Source: Geosiphon pyriformis (Eukaryota; Glomeromycota; Glomeromycetes; Archaeosporales; Geosiphonaceae). Taken from it: a DNA stretch of 64,000 nucleotides. The notes beneath the pieces are model-generated. The model searched no databases, had not been told where the DNA came from, and was given only the letters and a program-made list of their open reading frames with translations. Positions 12,322-24,357 of this stretch are shown one piece after another; positions within the stretch are counted from its first letter, which is position 1, and the number at the start of each line of letters is the position of its first letter. The stretch is from positions 62,001-126,000 of the forward strand of contig JAAOMT010000760.1 in assembly GCA_016748015.1 (NCBI GenBank). The letters run 5' to 3'. Position numbers and translations under genes: made by a program.

Positions 12322-12891
12322 AGTTTTACAAAAAAAATGTAATACGATGACTGGGTCTTACAAGCAAATGATTTCGTTCCTCATTGTGAAATAAACCACT
12401 AATATACTAATAATAGCAAAAATTTAACCAATGTAATCCCCTTTACTTTTTTACGCACAGTGAATAGGTTTTTATCATCTTTTTTTTTCTCAAATTTTTT
12501 TTTCAATTGCCAAGACGTATATCCTACATTCAAATTTAAATTAACTGGTTTAATTTAGAATTGGCTAGGTAACATTAATCACGATCTGCGCTGCCCCTTT
12601 GCTAAATCTTAACTTGCTCGTATTTATTATCATTTTAATCTTTTAAACCTAAACCAATTCAAAAATTTCATTTTTATACTTTTTTGATATTCTATTCCAC
12701 CGTTTTTTCACTGAACTTTTTTTATCTGGACCAGGTATGTGTAAACTTAGAAATCATATTCTTGGGCCTCTTTTATTTAAAATCTGATATTCCAATATTT
12801 TTGAATTACTATCGCCGCTAATAACCCTAATATGACCATTTTCTTGAAGGATTTTACTTTCCCAAATATTCATAACCAAAATATTCATGAT
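12322..12891. other. 5' flank of the UBTD-like gene
   Basis: AT-rich with pyrimidine tracts; no discrete regulatory site could be assigned. Confidence 0.4.
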
Positions 12892-13877
12892 ATGGGTGGT
12901 TGCTGTGTATCACGAGGTTCCCTTGAGGATGCAGTAGGTCGATTAGAAGGCACTAGTGCTGAAAATCCAGTACCAAGAGGAGGTAAGCGAAATGAGACAA
13001 ACATAGATCAAGTTTTGGGTTTAGCCTTTTAAACATTACAAATTTCAGATAACAAAAATCTAAAGTTTTATTCCTTTAGGACAAAATTTACTATTTATTC
13101 TCATTTCTTATTTCTTTTACTCTTTACAATTGAATGAATATTATTTCTGCAAGGGAATAAACCTTTCACTAAAAAAGGTATCACATGGGAATCAGATTCA
13201 CTGCTAACACCAAGCCAATTAAAGCGTCAACGAGATGCATTCTGGGATACTGCTCCTACTTACGAGGTATTTTGAATTTCGGAAATACATATCATTTTGA
13301 GATTAATTCTTTTTGAATTCTTTTCATGAAACTTCTCATACAGGGGCGATTAGAAATTTGGCAAGCACTTCGGTGTGCATCTGAATCAGATGACCTCGAT
13401 CTCGCCCAAGCGATTCTGGATTCTGCTAATGTAACTCTACCTACGGGAAATTTGGCCGATGGATGCTATGATGAATTGGGAAATCGATATCTTATACCCC
13501 CATATTGTATCATCGACCCGACAAATTTAATTAAAAGTGTTGGTGACAGTCAGGAAGGCACATCAACTGATCGATTGATTGACGACACGCAGGGAAAATT
13601 ATCATCCGATTTGCAAAATAATCCACGAACATCGCAACAAAATATCACCATACGAATATCAAACACGGCCAAAGATGTTGATTTAAAAATTAATAGAAAT
13701 CTGGACACAATTGCGACTCTACGACAAAAATTATACGCGCAAGAAGGTCTCGATGTTACTAGAATTAATGCACGATTTTTCTTTTTGGGAAAATTATTGG
13801 ATGATAAGACTCATATTTCTGATATCAAAATTGTGGATGGTCAAGTTCTACAAGCATTGATTTCTGAAAGATCCTAG
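12892..13877 (+). CDS. UBTD1/2-type ubiquitin domain-containing protein
   Basis: Three exons, 12892-12982, 13154-13266 and 13344-13877, give 245 aa. The start MGGCCVSRGS is a textbook N-myristoylation site with adjacent cysteines that could be palmitoylated, suggesting membrane attachment. Residues about 32-140 match the UBTD N-terminal helical domain (NKPFTKKGITWESDSLLTPS, then RQRDAFWDTAPTYEGRLEIW, then GNRYLIPPYCI). Residues about 165-243 form a ubiquitin-like fold (ITIRISN, FFFLGKLLDDKTHISDI) without a C-terminal GlyGly, so it is not conjugated. Family members bind E2 enzymes of the UBE2D type and modulate ubiquitination. Introns are 171 and 77 nt with gtaagc and gtattt donors. An earlier in-frame ATG at about 12832 adds residues but destroys the myristoylation start, so 12892 is preferred. 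Confidence 0.93.
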
Positions 13878-16387
13878 TCAGGAATCTATTGATTGTTGTA
13901 AGAAATGAGAGAATTCAAAATTCGCTCATATTTTAATTTTAAACGAAAAATTTAGTCCTATGAAGTAAAAAACAATATATAAGTACCCAGCTTTTCTTAA
14001 ACTCTTACTCCCTTTGAATATTGACACGTCAAAAAGCGAAAAAATAAATAAATTCCCGAATTATTCTTTAGCTACTTAAATATCTTGTTAAATATCCATT
14101 ATATAAAGATAAGAATCGATTATCACCATCAAATTGTAATAAAATATTATGAATTAATCAATTCAAACTCAGAACCTGATTTACGCGAACGAAATGTGGA
14201 TAAATTTTTTGGTCAAATTTTTCTTATCAGACACGATTGACCAATCTCAAAAAGAAATGTTTTTAACTTCTGCAAATTCAAAAATGATTTTTTTTTTTTG
14301 AATAAGTCCAAAAAATTCTGTCATTTTAAATACATAAAAATTTGAAATTGATCATTTTTGAATTTCAAAAAACAATATTCCGAACTCACTTTTATGATTA
14401 ACAAAGTGCTATTGATTAATTTAATTTTGTAATAGCATTTCAAGCAAAAAATTACATGTATATGAATGAAGAAAGTGATGTATCGACCAAGATCAAATAC
14501 ATTATTGCCAAAAAAAACTGGAGTAATTATAAAAAAATTTCAAATTTTTCAATCTCAATTCTTGTTGGTTGGTAAAAAGTGTCGGAAACATTGATTATGT
14601 TACACGAGCTTGTAAAGGAAGATCTTTATGTTTTAATGTAACGCCAATTTTTGAGTTAACGAAAAATCCGCTTCATAGTCCTTTTTGAAGTAGAGTTAAC
14701 ATGATAATGGTTTCTTGGAGAGTTTGGGGATTTTGCTTAAAAAAATCTTTTGATTTGTGTTGAAACCATATTTTGTGAAATCTAATAAAATATTTTTGAT
14801 ATTATGTTGCTAAAAGCTTTCACCTTTCTCAGAATACTAATTTATTATGATCCAAGACATCCTTGAAAAAGATGAATAGGATTTTCACATAAAAAATTTA
14901 TCACAAATTTACAATGGTTTGGCTATTTAATAATCAGCAAATAACTAAATACATGTTTTCTATATATAAAATAAGGCGCTAAAAAAAATATTCTTAAGAA
15001 ATCTATCCGTTTACAAATCCTGGAAAAAAATTTGCTAAAAGTTAAAATAAATTGTTAGTTAAAAAACTATCTATTAACTATTAAAGCATGAATACAAAAT
15101 TATGTACCAACATTTAACAAGAAAGCCATATAAATATATAAAAAAAAATAGATGAAAAACTTATTGCTTTAATTATGAAAAAAATTTTTTTTTTTTACAT
15201 GTTATATTAATTATTTTTGAATTAAAATTGTAATAATAACAATAATAATAATTTTTCAATAAAATTATATTTATACTTTCAAAAAACTGGTAAAAGAATT
15301 TAATATTTATTTATTTATTTATTTATTTATATTTATTTATCATTAATTATATTTGCTAAAAACACAAATTTCTTTTAAAATAATAATACTTATTTAATGA
15401 TTCAATTATAAATTTAAAATTATAACATAAACTGCAATTAAACGTTTTAGTTTAATTATTGAACTTTATTTTAATTAATATATTAAATATTTTCTAATCA
15501 TTTAATTTAAATATTTTAAAACAGTATTAATTTTAATTAAAAAATTTCAAACAACCAATTGATTCAAAAATTTTCATAATTAAAATAAAAATAACAAAAT
15601 AAATTTTTATATATGTTAATAAAAGCAATTATTAAAAAACAGATACAAATTTGTATACAAAAAAATTTTTATTAACAAATCTTTTATTTAAATTTTATTT
15701 AAATCAAAAAAATTACGTCAATTAAAAAAATATTATACTATAATTCAAACAATAATAAAATACCGTTTTTTAAAAATATCATGTATTCATACAAATTTAT
15801 TAACAATTGAAAAATGAAAATATTTCATAATTATTATTATTGTTTAATATATCTATTTAAATTCTCAAAGAAACATAAGTGAAAATAATTGATAACAAAA
15901 TATATTAAGAATTTATTATTCATTTGTAATGTTTAAAAACTTATTAATACAACTGATTTTAAAAAAAGTGAAAATAAAATCTTTTATTTAAAAGAATCAT
16001 TCGGCAAATAAAGACTTTGTGAGGATTGAAATATTTTATTTATTTATTTACTTTATTTATAATATGCCATTTTATAAAAATTCTCTTGATAATCGATAAA
16101 AATTCTTTGAAAATAAAAAAATATTTAATAATTTCAAAAGAGGCAAATACCTTTTCCAGTAGTATAAACCTTATCTACAATCATAAAACTTTTAGTTACT
16201 TTATTTTAGAGTTTCTTAAAATTCTTTAGGATATGAAAACTTCTAAACGTACAGAAAATCTTATTTACTTTTTAGGGTTATCTAAAATTGGATTTTCCCG
16301 TTACATGAAATTTTTATTATAGAAAGAACTGCTTGAAAGTTTTACAAATCCCTCTTCAATAAAAACTTAGCCTTTTTGAAAAAAATC
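13878..16387. other. intergenic AT-rich DNA
   Basis: No gene recognised. The stretch 14900-16000 is almost pure A/T with an (ATTT)n tract. A 67-codon frame at 16026-16229 is Ile/Phe/Lys-rich, as expected by chance in such DNA. Confidence 0.6.
15305..15342. repeat. (ATTT)n microsatellite
   Basis: Tandem tetranucleotide with one interruption near the 3' end. Confidence 0.85.
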
Positions 16388-17900
16388 ATGCAAAAAAATA
16401 TATTAGTATTTCTTTCCTTTTCTCTTCTAACCGTTTGCTTTTCATTTTCCAAAGATCGCAGCGAAAACTTATTGACTGAAAAATTTGCTACACTATCAAA
16501 AAAAATTAATATAACAAAATATAATAATCAACAAGAACTACTCTTGGTAAGTAGTGGAGGTGGATTCGAGAAGCAAAGAAAAGTTCCACCTAAAAAGTTG
16601 GTAAAAGATTACGGGATGCTTCAACTTTTTAAGAATATGGCACATATGGCAAATTGGGTCTATTGTAGTAAAGAAAATGATGATGTATTTGGTAAAGACT
16701 ATATCGGTAAGAGAATTTCCAAGCAAAAATTTGACTTTGGAACTTTCTTTTATACTAGAGCTAAATCTTTTACTAAATTCACATATAAATCGTTTGAATA
16801 GGTAGAGTTTATACTGACGTTAATTTACGACAAATTACTGGAATTTTTAAAGGAAAGTCTTTAAAATAATTACGAGAATTTTCAACTAAATATAATTAAG
16901 TTATTTTACTTTTATACTCGAAAATTATTTTTTCGTTTTTAGTTTCAATAATTTCTCGTATTTTCTTAATTATTAGGGCCAGAAGTGATTAAAAGCCAAA
17001 TAACAAAGACCATGTTTACATTAGAAAAATTATTGATAGGAGATAATAGTGCAGTCAGAGTTGATTCATATTGGTGGAGATTATTGCCATATGATTTTTT
17101 CAAAGGATTTGGCAACAGAATACGTGACGCTATAAATATATTAAGAAGGGGAATAGAAGCGAATAAACCAATTCATATTTTTCTAACTGGCCATGGTATT
17201 GGTGGATGTAAGTAATTATTATTATTAATTTTTTTAATGCAAAAGTTTGGAAGTTAACAGCTAGGGTCCTAACCAAATAATTTTATTATGATATTAGTTT
17301 ATGCACAAATATACGGCTTTTACCTAACAAGTGTTCCAAAATATAATAAAAATATTTATACTACTATTACAACCTTTGGCTCTCCACGTCCGGGAAATTC
17401 TCAGCTTGCAGCCGAATTCCAGCAAAGACTTAAACTTGGTTGCAGAGTTTACAGGATTACACATGCCAATGATTATCTTCCTCATTTTCCAAAAAAATCA
17501 ATCGATGGTAAACTATATATACACCCTGGCAATGAGTATTGGATTCCGGATAGGAATTGTAATTGCGAAGATCCTGATGCAGATAGAATTCTTCTTGAAG
17601 GTTATGACATTATCTATGAATGTCTTGGGTTTTCAACAAAGGATACGCAAAAATATGGCGAAAATCCGGTATGTTAAATTTTTATTATAAAAAGCTTTCA
17701 TTATAGAAAGCTAATTTAATTTATTATTTTAGAGTGCTCTTAAATAAATATAAAATAGCTTTATTTATTTATTTATCTATCTTTCTTTATAGGGATGTAA
17801 TTTAGGCACGGATAGTGAAGGAACAAGAGCTCATTTCGGCCCTTATTTTGGAGTGACATTTGGAAATTGTGAAGAGCCTTATCCTATTGGTGCAATTTAA
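16388..17900 (+). CDS. secreted class-3 lipase-like protein with GHGIGG (copy 2)
   Basis: Four exons, 16388-16706, 16977-17207, 17298-17668 and 17793-17900, give 342 aa. A signal peptide (MQKNILVFLSFSLLTVCFSF) leads into a prodomain-like stretch, DYGMLQLFKNMAHMANWVYC, and then the lipase domain. Landmarks are FLTGHGIGGFYAQIYG (nucleophile elbow, residue 180 is Gly instead of Ser), ITTFGSPRPGN, ITHANDYLPHFP with the candidate Asp, HPGNEYWI with the candidate His, the acidic CNCEDPDAD, and a last exon with RAHFGPYFGVTFG. Class-3 lipases cleave acylglycerols outside the cell; with Gly at the nucleophile this one may bind lipid or use another residue. All four exon phases equal those of copies 1 and 3. 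The start chosen is the first true ATG before the signal peptide. Confidence 0.88.
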
Positions 17901-20151
17901 ATTAAAAGTTTGCAAGAAGTTTAGAACACAAATACTTTTAATTCTTTAAAGACTCAAAAGTAATCATATGTACTTTTTCACTTTGCTAATATTGGTAAAA
18001 AAAATTAAATTCTTTCTCAAATATATTTCATTTTAAAATTTAATTAAAAATATCTTTAATTCTAGTGCTTTCAGAAAAGATTTCTTTTTTGATGTATAAT
18101 TAAATTTTCTTAAAATCAATAAGATTCAATCAAGTTGAAAACTCATTTCGCTGACCAAGATTAAATGTGAGAGTTGCCTCGATAATTTTACAGCCTTTCC
18201 ACATTTTCCAGAAGTAACGATAGATTTAATAGTTTATTATTAATTTTGTCAATCAAAAAATGATCCAAAAATTTTAAGAATACTACTAAATTATCAAATT
18301 TTAAATATTTTAAAGACTTTTTTATTTTGAACTTTGAACTCTAGATCCCAAAAAAATTCTCATTCATCAAACTTTAATAAAAAATATGATCAAATACCTT
18401 TTTTTTTTATATATGAATTCTTTGGCTTATTGATAAATTTGTGTGTGTTGAGAATTTTACTCTTATGAATATTACAAAATTTAATAATAATAAATTTTCA
18501 AGTTTTTTTAATTGAAAAAAGTTTATTTTTTCAATAAAAAATGTTATATTTTTTGTTTTACATATAAAAATTTTCTGTTGAATTGGTTTTGAAGATGTTT
18601 TAAATGATTTGATACAGACAAAGTTTTAATAAGATTTTCATAAACATTTACATGTTTATTATAAAATGATAGGATAATTTAATCGCTAACTTTGTTGAAC
18701 GAAGGTTTAATAAATGCTGTTTGAAATGTTTTCAGAGAATTTTGAGTTTTAATTCCGTTTTTTCTACCATATTTCTTTTATCTTAATTACACAAAAATTT
18801 TATATCAGCATCGAGCATAATAAAAATAAAAATTGGTCAAAGGAAATGCCCCTTCGAATATATATTTTCACATAACCCTAAAATAGATTTATCGATCCTT
18901 TTCAGAGCATAACACTCGTATATCATTTCAATCATTCAATATAAATTTATGTTGAGACGAGGAAATCAATAGAAAAACCTTAAAAGATAAATTTTTTATC
19001 TTTTTATTGTTCATTCTTCAATACTCGGTATATCTTTTGTATTTTTTCCAGGTTTTTTTCTGCCCGAGTGTCTATCAATACTTGTAGAAATTCTTTAAAT
19101 AATGATGCAAATGTCATTGAAATTTAAAAATAAAATATAAGGATTAAAAAGAATATTAGCAAATGCAAACAAACATATATTTTTTATTACAAACTATTTT
19201 TTGAAAATGTAAATAAAAAGTGTTTGGTTGCAAAATGATAGATGGAACAGAAAGCTATTAAGAAATAAAGTTTTAAATCTTAAGTGCCTCATTATATTTA
19301 CTATTTTGAGTAAGAATCACTTGGAACATGAAAAGATATGCTTTAAATGAAGAAAAATGGGAAGGAGAAAACAAGACTTTTACCGTTGTGAGATGTGTTT
19401 AACAATTGATTGACCTTCATTTTTGATCAACATTCCTATTAATTTTCGGAGGCTGATGAACAATATCCAAATCCAAACCTTAATTCATATAAATATCAGT
19501 TTGAAGACCAAGCCAAGCAAAGGCCCAGAAGGAAAAATATAAATATTATGACAAACTTGTTCTGATTTGTCATAAAATTTTCTGACGCTACAAAATAAAA
19601 TTGCTGGTTCCGTATTAGATGTCAACTTTTTGTCGTTATTTTACTTGAGCTAGTATCTCAATGAAGTATTACTTTGAAATTTATTTTTCAAAGGAAACCT
19701 GGTATTTTCGATTTATTCAAAATTTCTTTGTAAGAATGAACAGATCAATCAGATAAATTAAATATATTTCAATAAATTTGAGTTTTCTCATTTATAAAAT
19801 CAAATAAATAAATTTTCTTAAAACTACTTGCAGGAAAGTGTTCGAGTAAAGGGTAAGAAATTTAAACATTCTAAAAATAAATATTGGGCACCTAAAATTG
19901 CTTGTATTAAATAGAATTTTTCATTTCCAACTTTTGATATTCTTTGCCTTCAAAATATTTAAATTTTTAATGATATATTAATCTTAAAATAACATTAATT
20001 TAATAGTTTTAAACTAATTCATTATCATTTTTATAAAGAAATATTATAATACTATTCTTACTAATTTCACAAATCTTTTTTTGCTGGATTTTTGAAATCC
20101 TACAATTATTTATGATATTTTATGCGTATATTACATTAAAACTTTTCTTGA
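17901..20151. other. intergenic, no gene recognised
   Basis: AT-rich spacer between convergent genes, without a coding signal that could be supported. Confidence 0.55.
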
Positions 20152-20646
20152 TCACCCAAAGATCTTGAAAGATAGTTTATAAAACCCGAAGATGATAGCC
20201 AAAATGAAGACAATAAATATGATGAGAATAAGAGATATTTTCATATTTGCCCACCCTTTCTTGCTGTTTGTTCCTTTCTCAATGGACCTATCGGTGGTCT
20301 TTAGAAGCGTGGCTTTTAATAGAAAATTTTTTATGGATTAAATGGTCAGATTGAGATAAATCTTTAGCAAGAAATAATAAATATATATTTCAAGTTAAAT
20401 TTAACGCTTTAAAAGAAATACCGGTTCCCTCGAGGTCATTTTTTTGTTCATCCGTTTCGTCCATGTCATTGAAAACTTCATACATTCGACTTCGCGTTTC
20501 TTCAATTGGTGTTTGAATAATTTCGATTTTGGTCACTGTTTCTCCAGGTTGTAAATCACCTAGCTCGGGTGGGTGAGAGAATTGCCCGGGAGGATATGTG
20601 ACATGTATATCGAAAATATTTTCATTTTCAGAATTTATAGAAGACC
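20152..20646 (-). CDS. membrane-anchored protein, 3' exons only (5' end unresolved)
   Basis: Two exons were joined on the minus strand: about 20646-20422 and 20312-20152, with a 109-nt intron (donor gtattt, acceptor taaaag). The upstream exon encodes an acidic, Pro/Glu-rich segment with YPPGQFSHPPELGDLQPG and TPIEETRSRMYEVFNDMD. The second encodes KKGWANMKISLI followed by a roughly 22-residue hydrophobic helix (LILIIFIVFILAIIFGFY) and a short basic end (KLSFKIFG). This looks like a single C-terminal transmembrane anchor. No start codon is in frame before a stop near 20650, so at least one 5' exon is missing or the gene is broken. No family was recognised. The longer plus-strand frame over the same bases (20598-20987) is considered an artefact. 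Confidence 0.5.
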
Positions 20647-20881
20647 TTTTTCACATTTTAATCAACAATTCAGTTAAAAATTTTCATTTTGAGAAGGGTA
20701 ACTTTTATTTTGTAATTTTCAAAAATTGGACAATCTATTTTATTTTTTTAAAAACTTACATGGTTTTTTTGAATCTTTTTGGTTTATTTAAATTTGAAAA
20801 GAGGATATTGGGAATTTTGAGATTTATCAGAGAGTATGAAACGAGTTTTCTATCGGGAAGTGCTAGGTGTAATGAAAAAGC

Positions 20882-20931
20882 AAAACTTGTTGAAGGGGCT
20901 GAGCTATATGCGACTCAGCCACATAAGTTTT
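20882..20931. repeat. two-tier inverted repeat (hairpin)
   Basis: Inner arms GGCTGAG (20897-20903) and CTCAGCC (20914-20920) are perfectly complementary around a 10-base loop. Outer arms AAAACTT (20882-20888) and AAGTTTT (20925-20931) also pair. Its function is unknown; it could be the core of a small inverted-repeat element or an RNA hairpin. Confidence 0.6.
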
Positions 20932-21569
20932 TCCAATACAAATATAAAAACTTGATGGAAATCTTTCAAATAAGAATATTTTGGTGAAATCATCTAGGAT
21001 TCATAAGAAACCCTATTTTAATAAACTAACTTAAATTCATTCGAGACAAATAAAGGGAGTTGGTTGAATATCTTACCAGATTAATTATCTAATTCAGTTT
21101 GAATTGTGTTTTGTCTATGTTTTATGAATTATAAATACCTATTACTTTGATTTTTTTATTATAAAAATAATGAAAATACTAGTTTAATTTTAACAATTTA
21201 TTATGATTAAAATTTCTAAGGATCAAATTTGCAATTCATTTTAGAAATTTATAACTCCAACTTCAATTTCCAAAAATTATAAACAATAATAATTATTTAT
21301 TCTTTGTACATAAATAAAATTTATAAATTTTTATATTAAAATTTGAGGAATCAAAAAAATTTATAATAAAGTTATTAAATTACAAAAAATATTACTTATA
21401 TAAAATGCAAAAACTATATTATTTTTTTAAGTTTTAATATATTTTAAAAAATTGTTTTTTTATTCAATATATCATTATTATTAAATTAATAAATTAAATG
21501 ATGAAATATTTTTAAAAAATAAGGGATTTTTCTTAATATTGTTAGAAATTTTTGAATTATATATGTTTT

Positions 21570-21570
21570 A

Positions 21571-21614
<44 letters not shown>
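21570..21614. repeat. (AAT)n microsatellite
   Basis: Uninterrupted trinucleotide repeat in an A/T-only context. Confidence 0.9.
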
Positions 21615-21616
<2 letters not shown>

Positions 21617-24357
21617 TAAATTAAATATTTTTATAAAATATTTTGTCTTTAGAAATATTATGTTTTATTAATTAAAGATTTTGTTAACAATTTTTACTGC
21701 AAATTAATTTTTAATTTTCTCTTTTTATCTGGATTGTTTTATTAGATTTATTTACTTTACAATAAATTTATAAATAATTATATTTAATTAAATGTTTCAA
21801 AGGTTAAAACTTAAATTCAAAAGTAAAATATATAAAACACAATTTTTTTTTATTTGAATTAATAATTGTCCATTATATATTATTAATCTTTTATATTTAT
21901 TGAAATAATAGTTTAATATGAGAATATTTTTCAATTTTATAATATTTAAACATTTGCTATTTTTATTTTTTTTACATAATTTTAATAATAAAAAAGTTAT
22001 TTTTGCTATCTATTACCAATAATTTTCTCTTTCGGAAAATTTATAAAGTTTCTCTTTTGATTAATTCGGGCTTAAATCCTTTTCAAAACGAGAATTATTT
22101 TAAATGCTTTTGATTAGACTTCCAGAATTTTGGGGAGTGAGAGCGCGCTATTAATAGTTGAATAACTTTATTTTCTCCCATTTAGGTCAACCAAACTGGT
22201 GGTGTTGAAATGGAAGTGTAAATTAGAGGATTAAAAAATATAGCAACAAGCTGTTAATAAAGTAGTTATTTGTTGATTTTTAGATTTAACAAATTTTTTA
22301 GGAATTTAAATCAAGCAGAATTAACAGCCTAGATAAAGAAATAAAGAATTCCACTTGTTTGCATTAAGCCTTTTACAAATTAGTGAATTTTTCAGAAGGT
22401 TAGATAATAATAGACTTTTCTGTTCACTTTTATAGTTTATACTGTAATATCCTTTGAGAGATAAAAATTCAACAGCAATTATGATTATCGTTTGGAATCT
22501 GAATTTATAAGGTCTCGAAAATTAATGAGGGGCTAACTTGATTAGAAGTACAAATTCAAGTGTTAGGAAATTTAGATTTTTCGATTTTAGGTAATGTTTA
22601 CTTATCTGACTTTCCAATTAAACCGGCTTACATATTTTTACGTAAATAATATTGCTTTCTAGTTCTGTCATTTATTTAGAAAGTACACGTATTAAGTTTT
22701 CATACTTGGATGTAAATTGCATTATTGGGAACATTCCAAATATGGGTTTGAGCAACTATATGTATTTATATCCCCTCCTAATCAATTAAATCTACTTTTT
22801 AATATCTCATACAACCTTGAATTCCCAGACTATCTAATATTATTCTCTATTAAAATTTATTCAAATGTTCATGACAGAGGTTAAAAAATAGCTTTTTTTA
22901 CATTCATATTTAATTATTATTAGTATTGTTATTATTTTGATTTTGATTTAATTTTAAATAATATCAGGTGCAAAGATTTTAATATTTTTCCTTTCAAAAA
23001 TAAATTTGAATCATTTTAAGTTGAGTCTTTGATTGTTTAATAGAAATAATATATGTATATTAATATCAGCAAAAACATTTTGCATTTTATTAAAATTTTT
23101 AGAATTTCAAATGGTACCATAATTTAACAATGAATAATACTTTATAAAATTGAACATTACTTTTCCAATAGATATAAAGTTATAAAATTTTTAATGGGCA
23201 TATAACATTGTAAAATACAAATTTTACTTTCTTAAAAACTTTTAATACCGTTTTTCATAAATTTAAAAACTCTTTTTTCTTTAATTCTTGCAAAAAAATG
23301 GGTTTAAACTTATCATATATTATTCACTTTTTAAGAGTTTTTAACTCAGCTCTAGCTTCATTTAAATTATCTCTAGAATAAGGGCGAATCAGTGATAGTT
23401 TAATCTAAATCAGAAAAAGTTTGATAAAGTAAAACTACAAAATACAGTCACAGTCTTTGTACTCTATAGCTAAAAATGAAATGTGAAAATTGGTGGCAAT
23501 CAGAAATTGGATTTGATTTTCACTAAATCCATGGACCTCATATATAAATACCCTATACCAAGAAATAAAATCAATATGCTATATTAAAAATTAACAAATA
23601 AGAAGAGAATGTTTGAAATAAATAGTTTAATATTATTAACCAAAATATTTGAGATAAGGGAACGGCTCACAGCTAGACAACAATTTTGTATTAAAGTCCT
23701 ACAATCTGCTGAAAGAATATTCATCATTTTTAAAAATAAGTCAAATACAGCGGTAAACCAAAATTAGATTTAGATTTATTGAAACGATGATTCATTCCAA
23801 ATCAGACTTACCGTGTGTGTGTACGCGTGGATTTCTTGATCTCGCAAAAAAGGGGATTCATAATTTATATCAGGTAAAAGATCTGCGTTGGAAATAAAAG
23901 AAAATTCCAACAACTTTCTTGGAGTGTGCTATTGGAAGATTATTTATTAATATTCCCAAGCAAAAAGTTTAAATAAATGAAAACGGGATCAAGTCAACAC
24001 TTAGCCATTCAGCAATTTCTGGCAAGCTATTTTATTATCACTTTTAATAACTTTAGATTTAATAATAATGATAATGACAAAAGAAGGGAAGACAATTATA
24101 AAAGGCTGAGCGATTATTCCCACCAATCTCTGCAAGTGGATTTTCATCATACTTTTTCTTTTTTGTATTCCATGCACTTCTTCTACTAAACATCATCTAA
24201 AAACAAAGATCAACTCCCTTCAAACTTTGATCTAAGCTGGCAGGATATTTTACAAGAACCAGAGAATATTAAAGATAAAAAGAAGAAATATCTGATAAAG
24301 CCGTTTGCGAACTTTGAGTAAAATTTTTTCCAATTTTTATCAATTAGTCTTCGTAAT

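Larger units (their letters stand above)
20647..24357. other. intergenic, strongly AT-rich
   Basis: No gene recognised over 3.7 kb. It contains a compact hairpin (20882-20931), an (AAT)n tract and long A/T-only stretches around 21.1-22.1 kb. Confidence 0.55.

Noticed and set aside
20598-20987. 129-codon plus-strand frame
   Set aside because: It overlaps the better supported minus-strand exon with splice sites and a transmembrane segment, and its own composition (Phe/Ile/Lys-rich) has no domain or signal.
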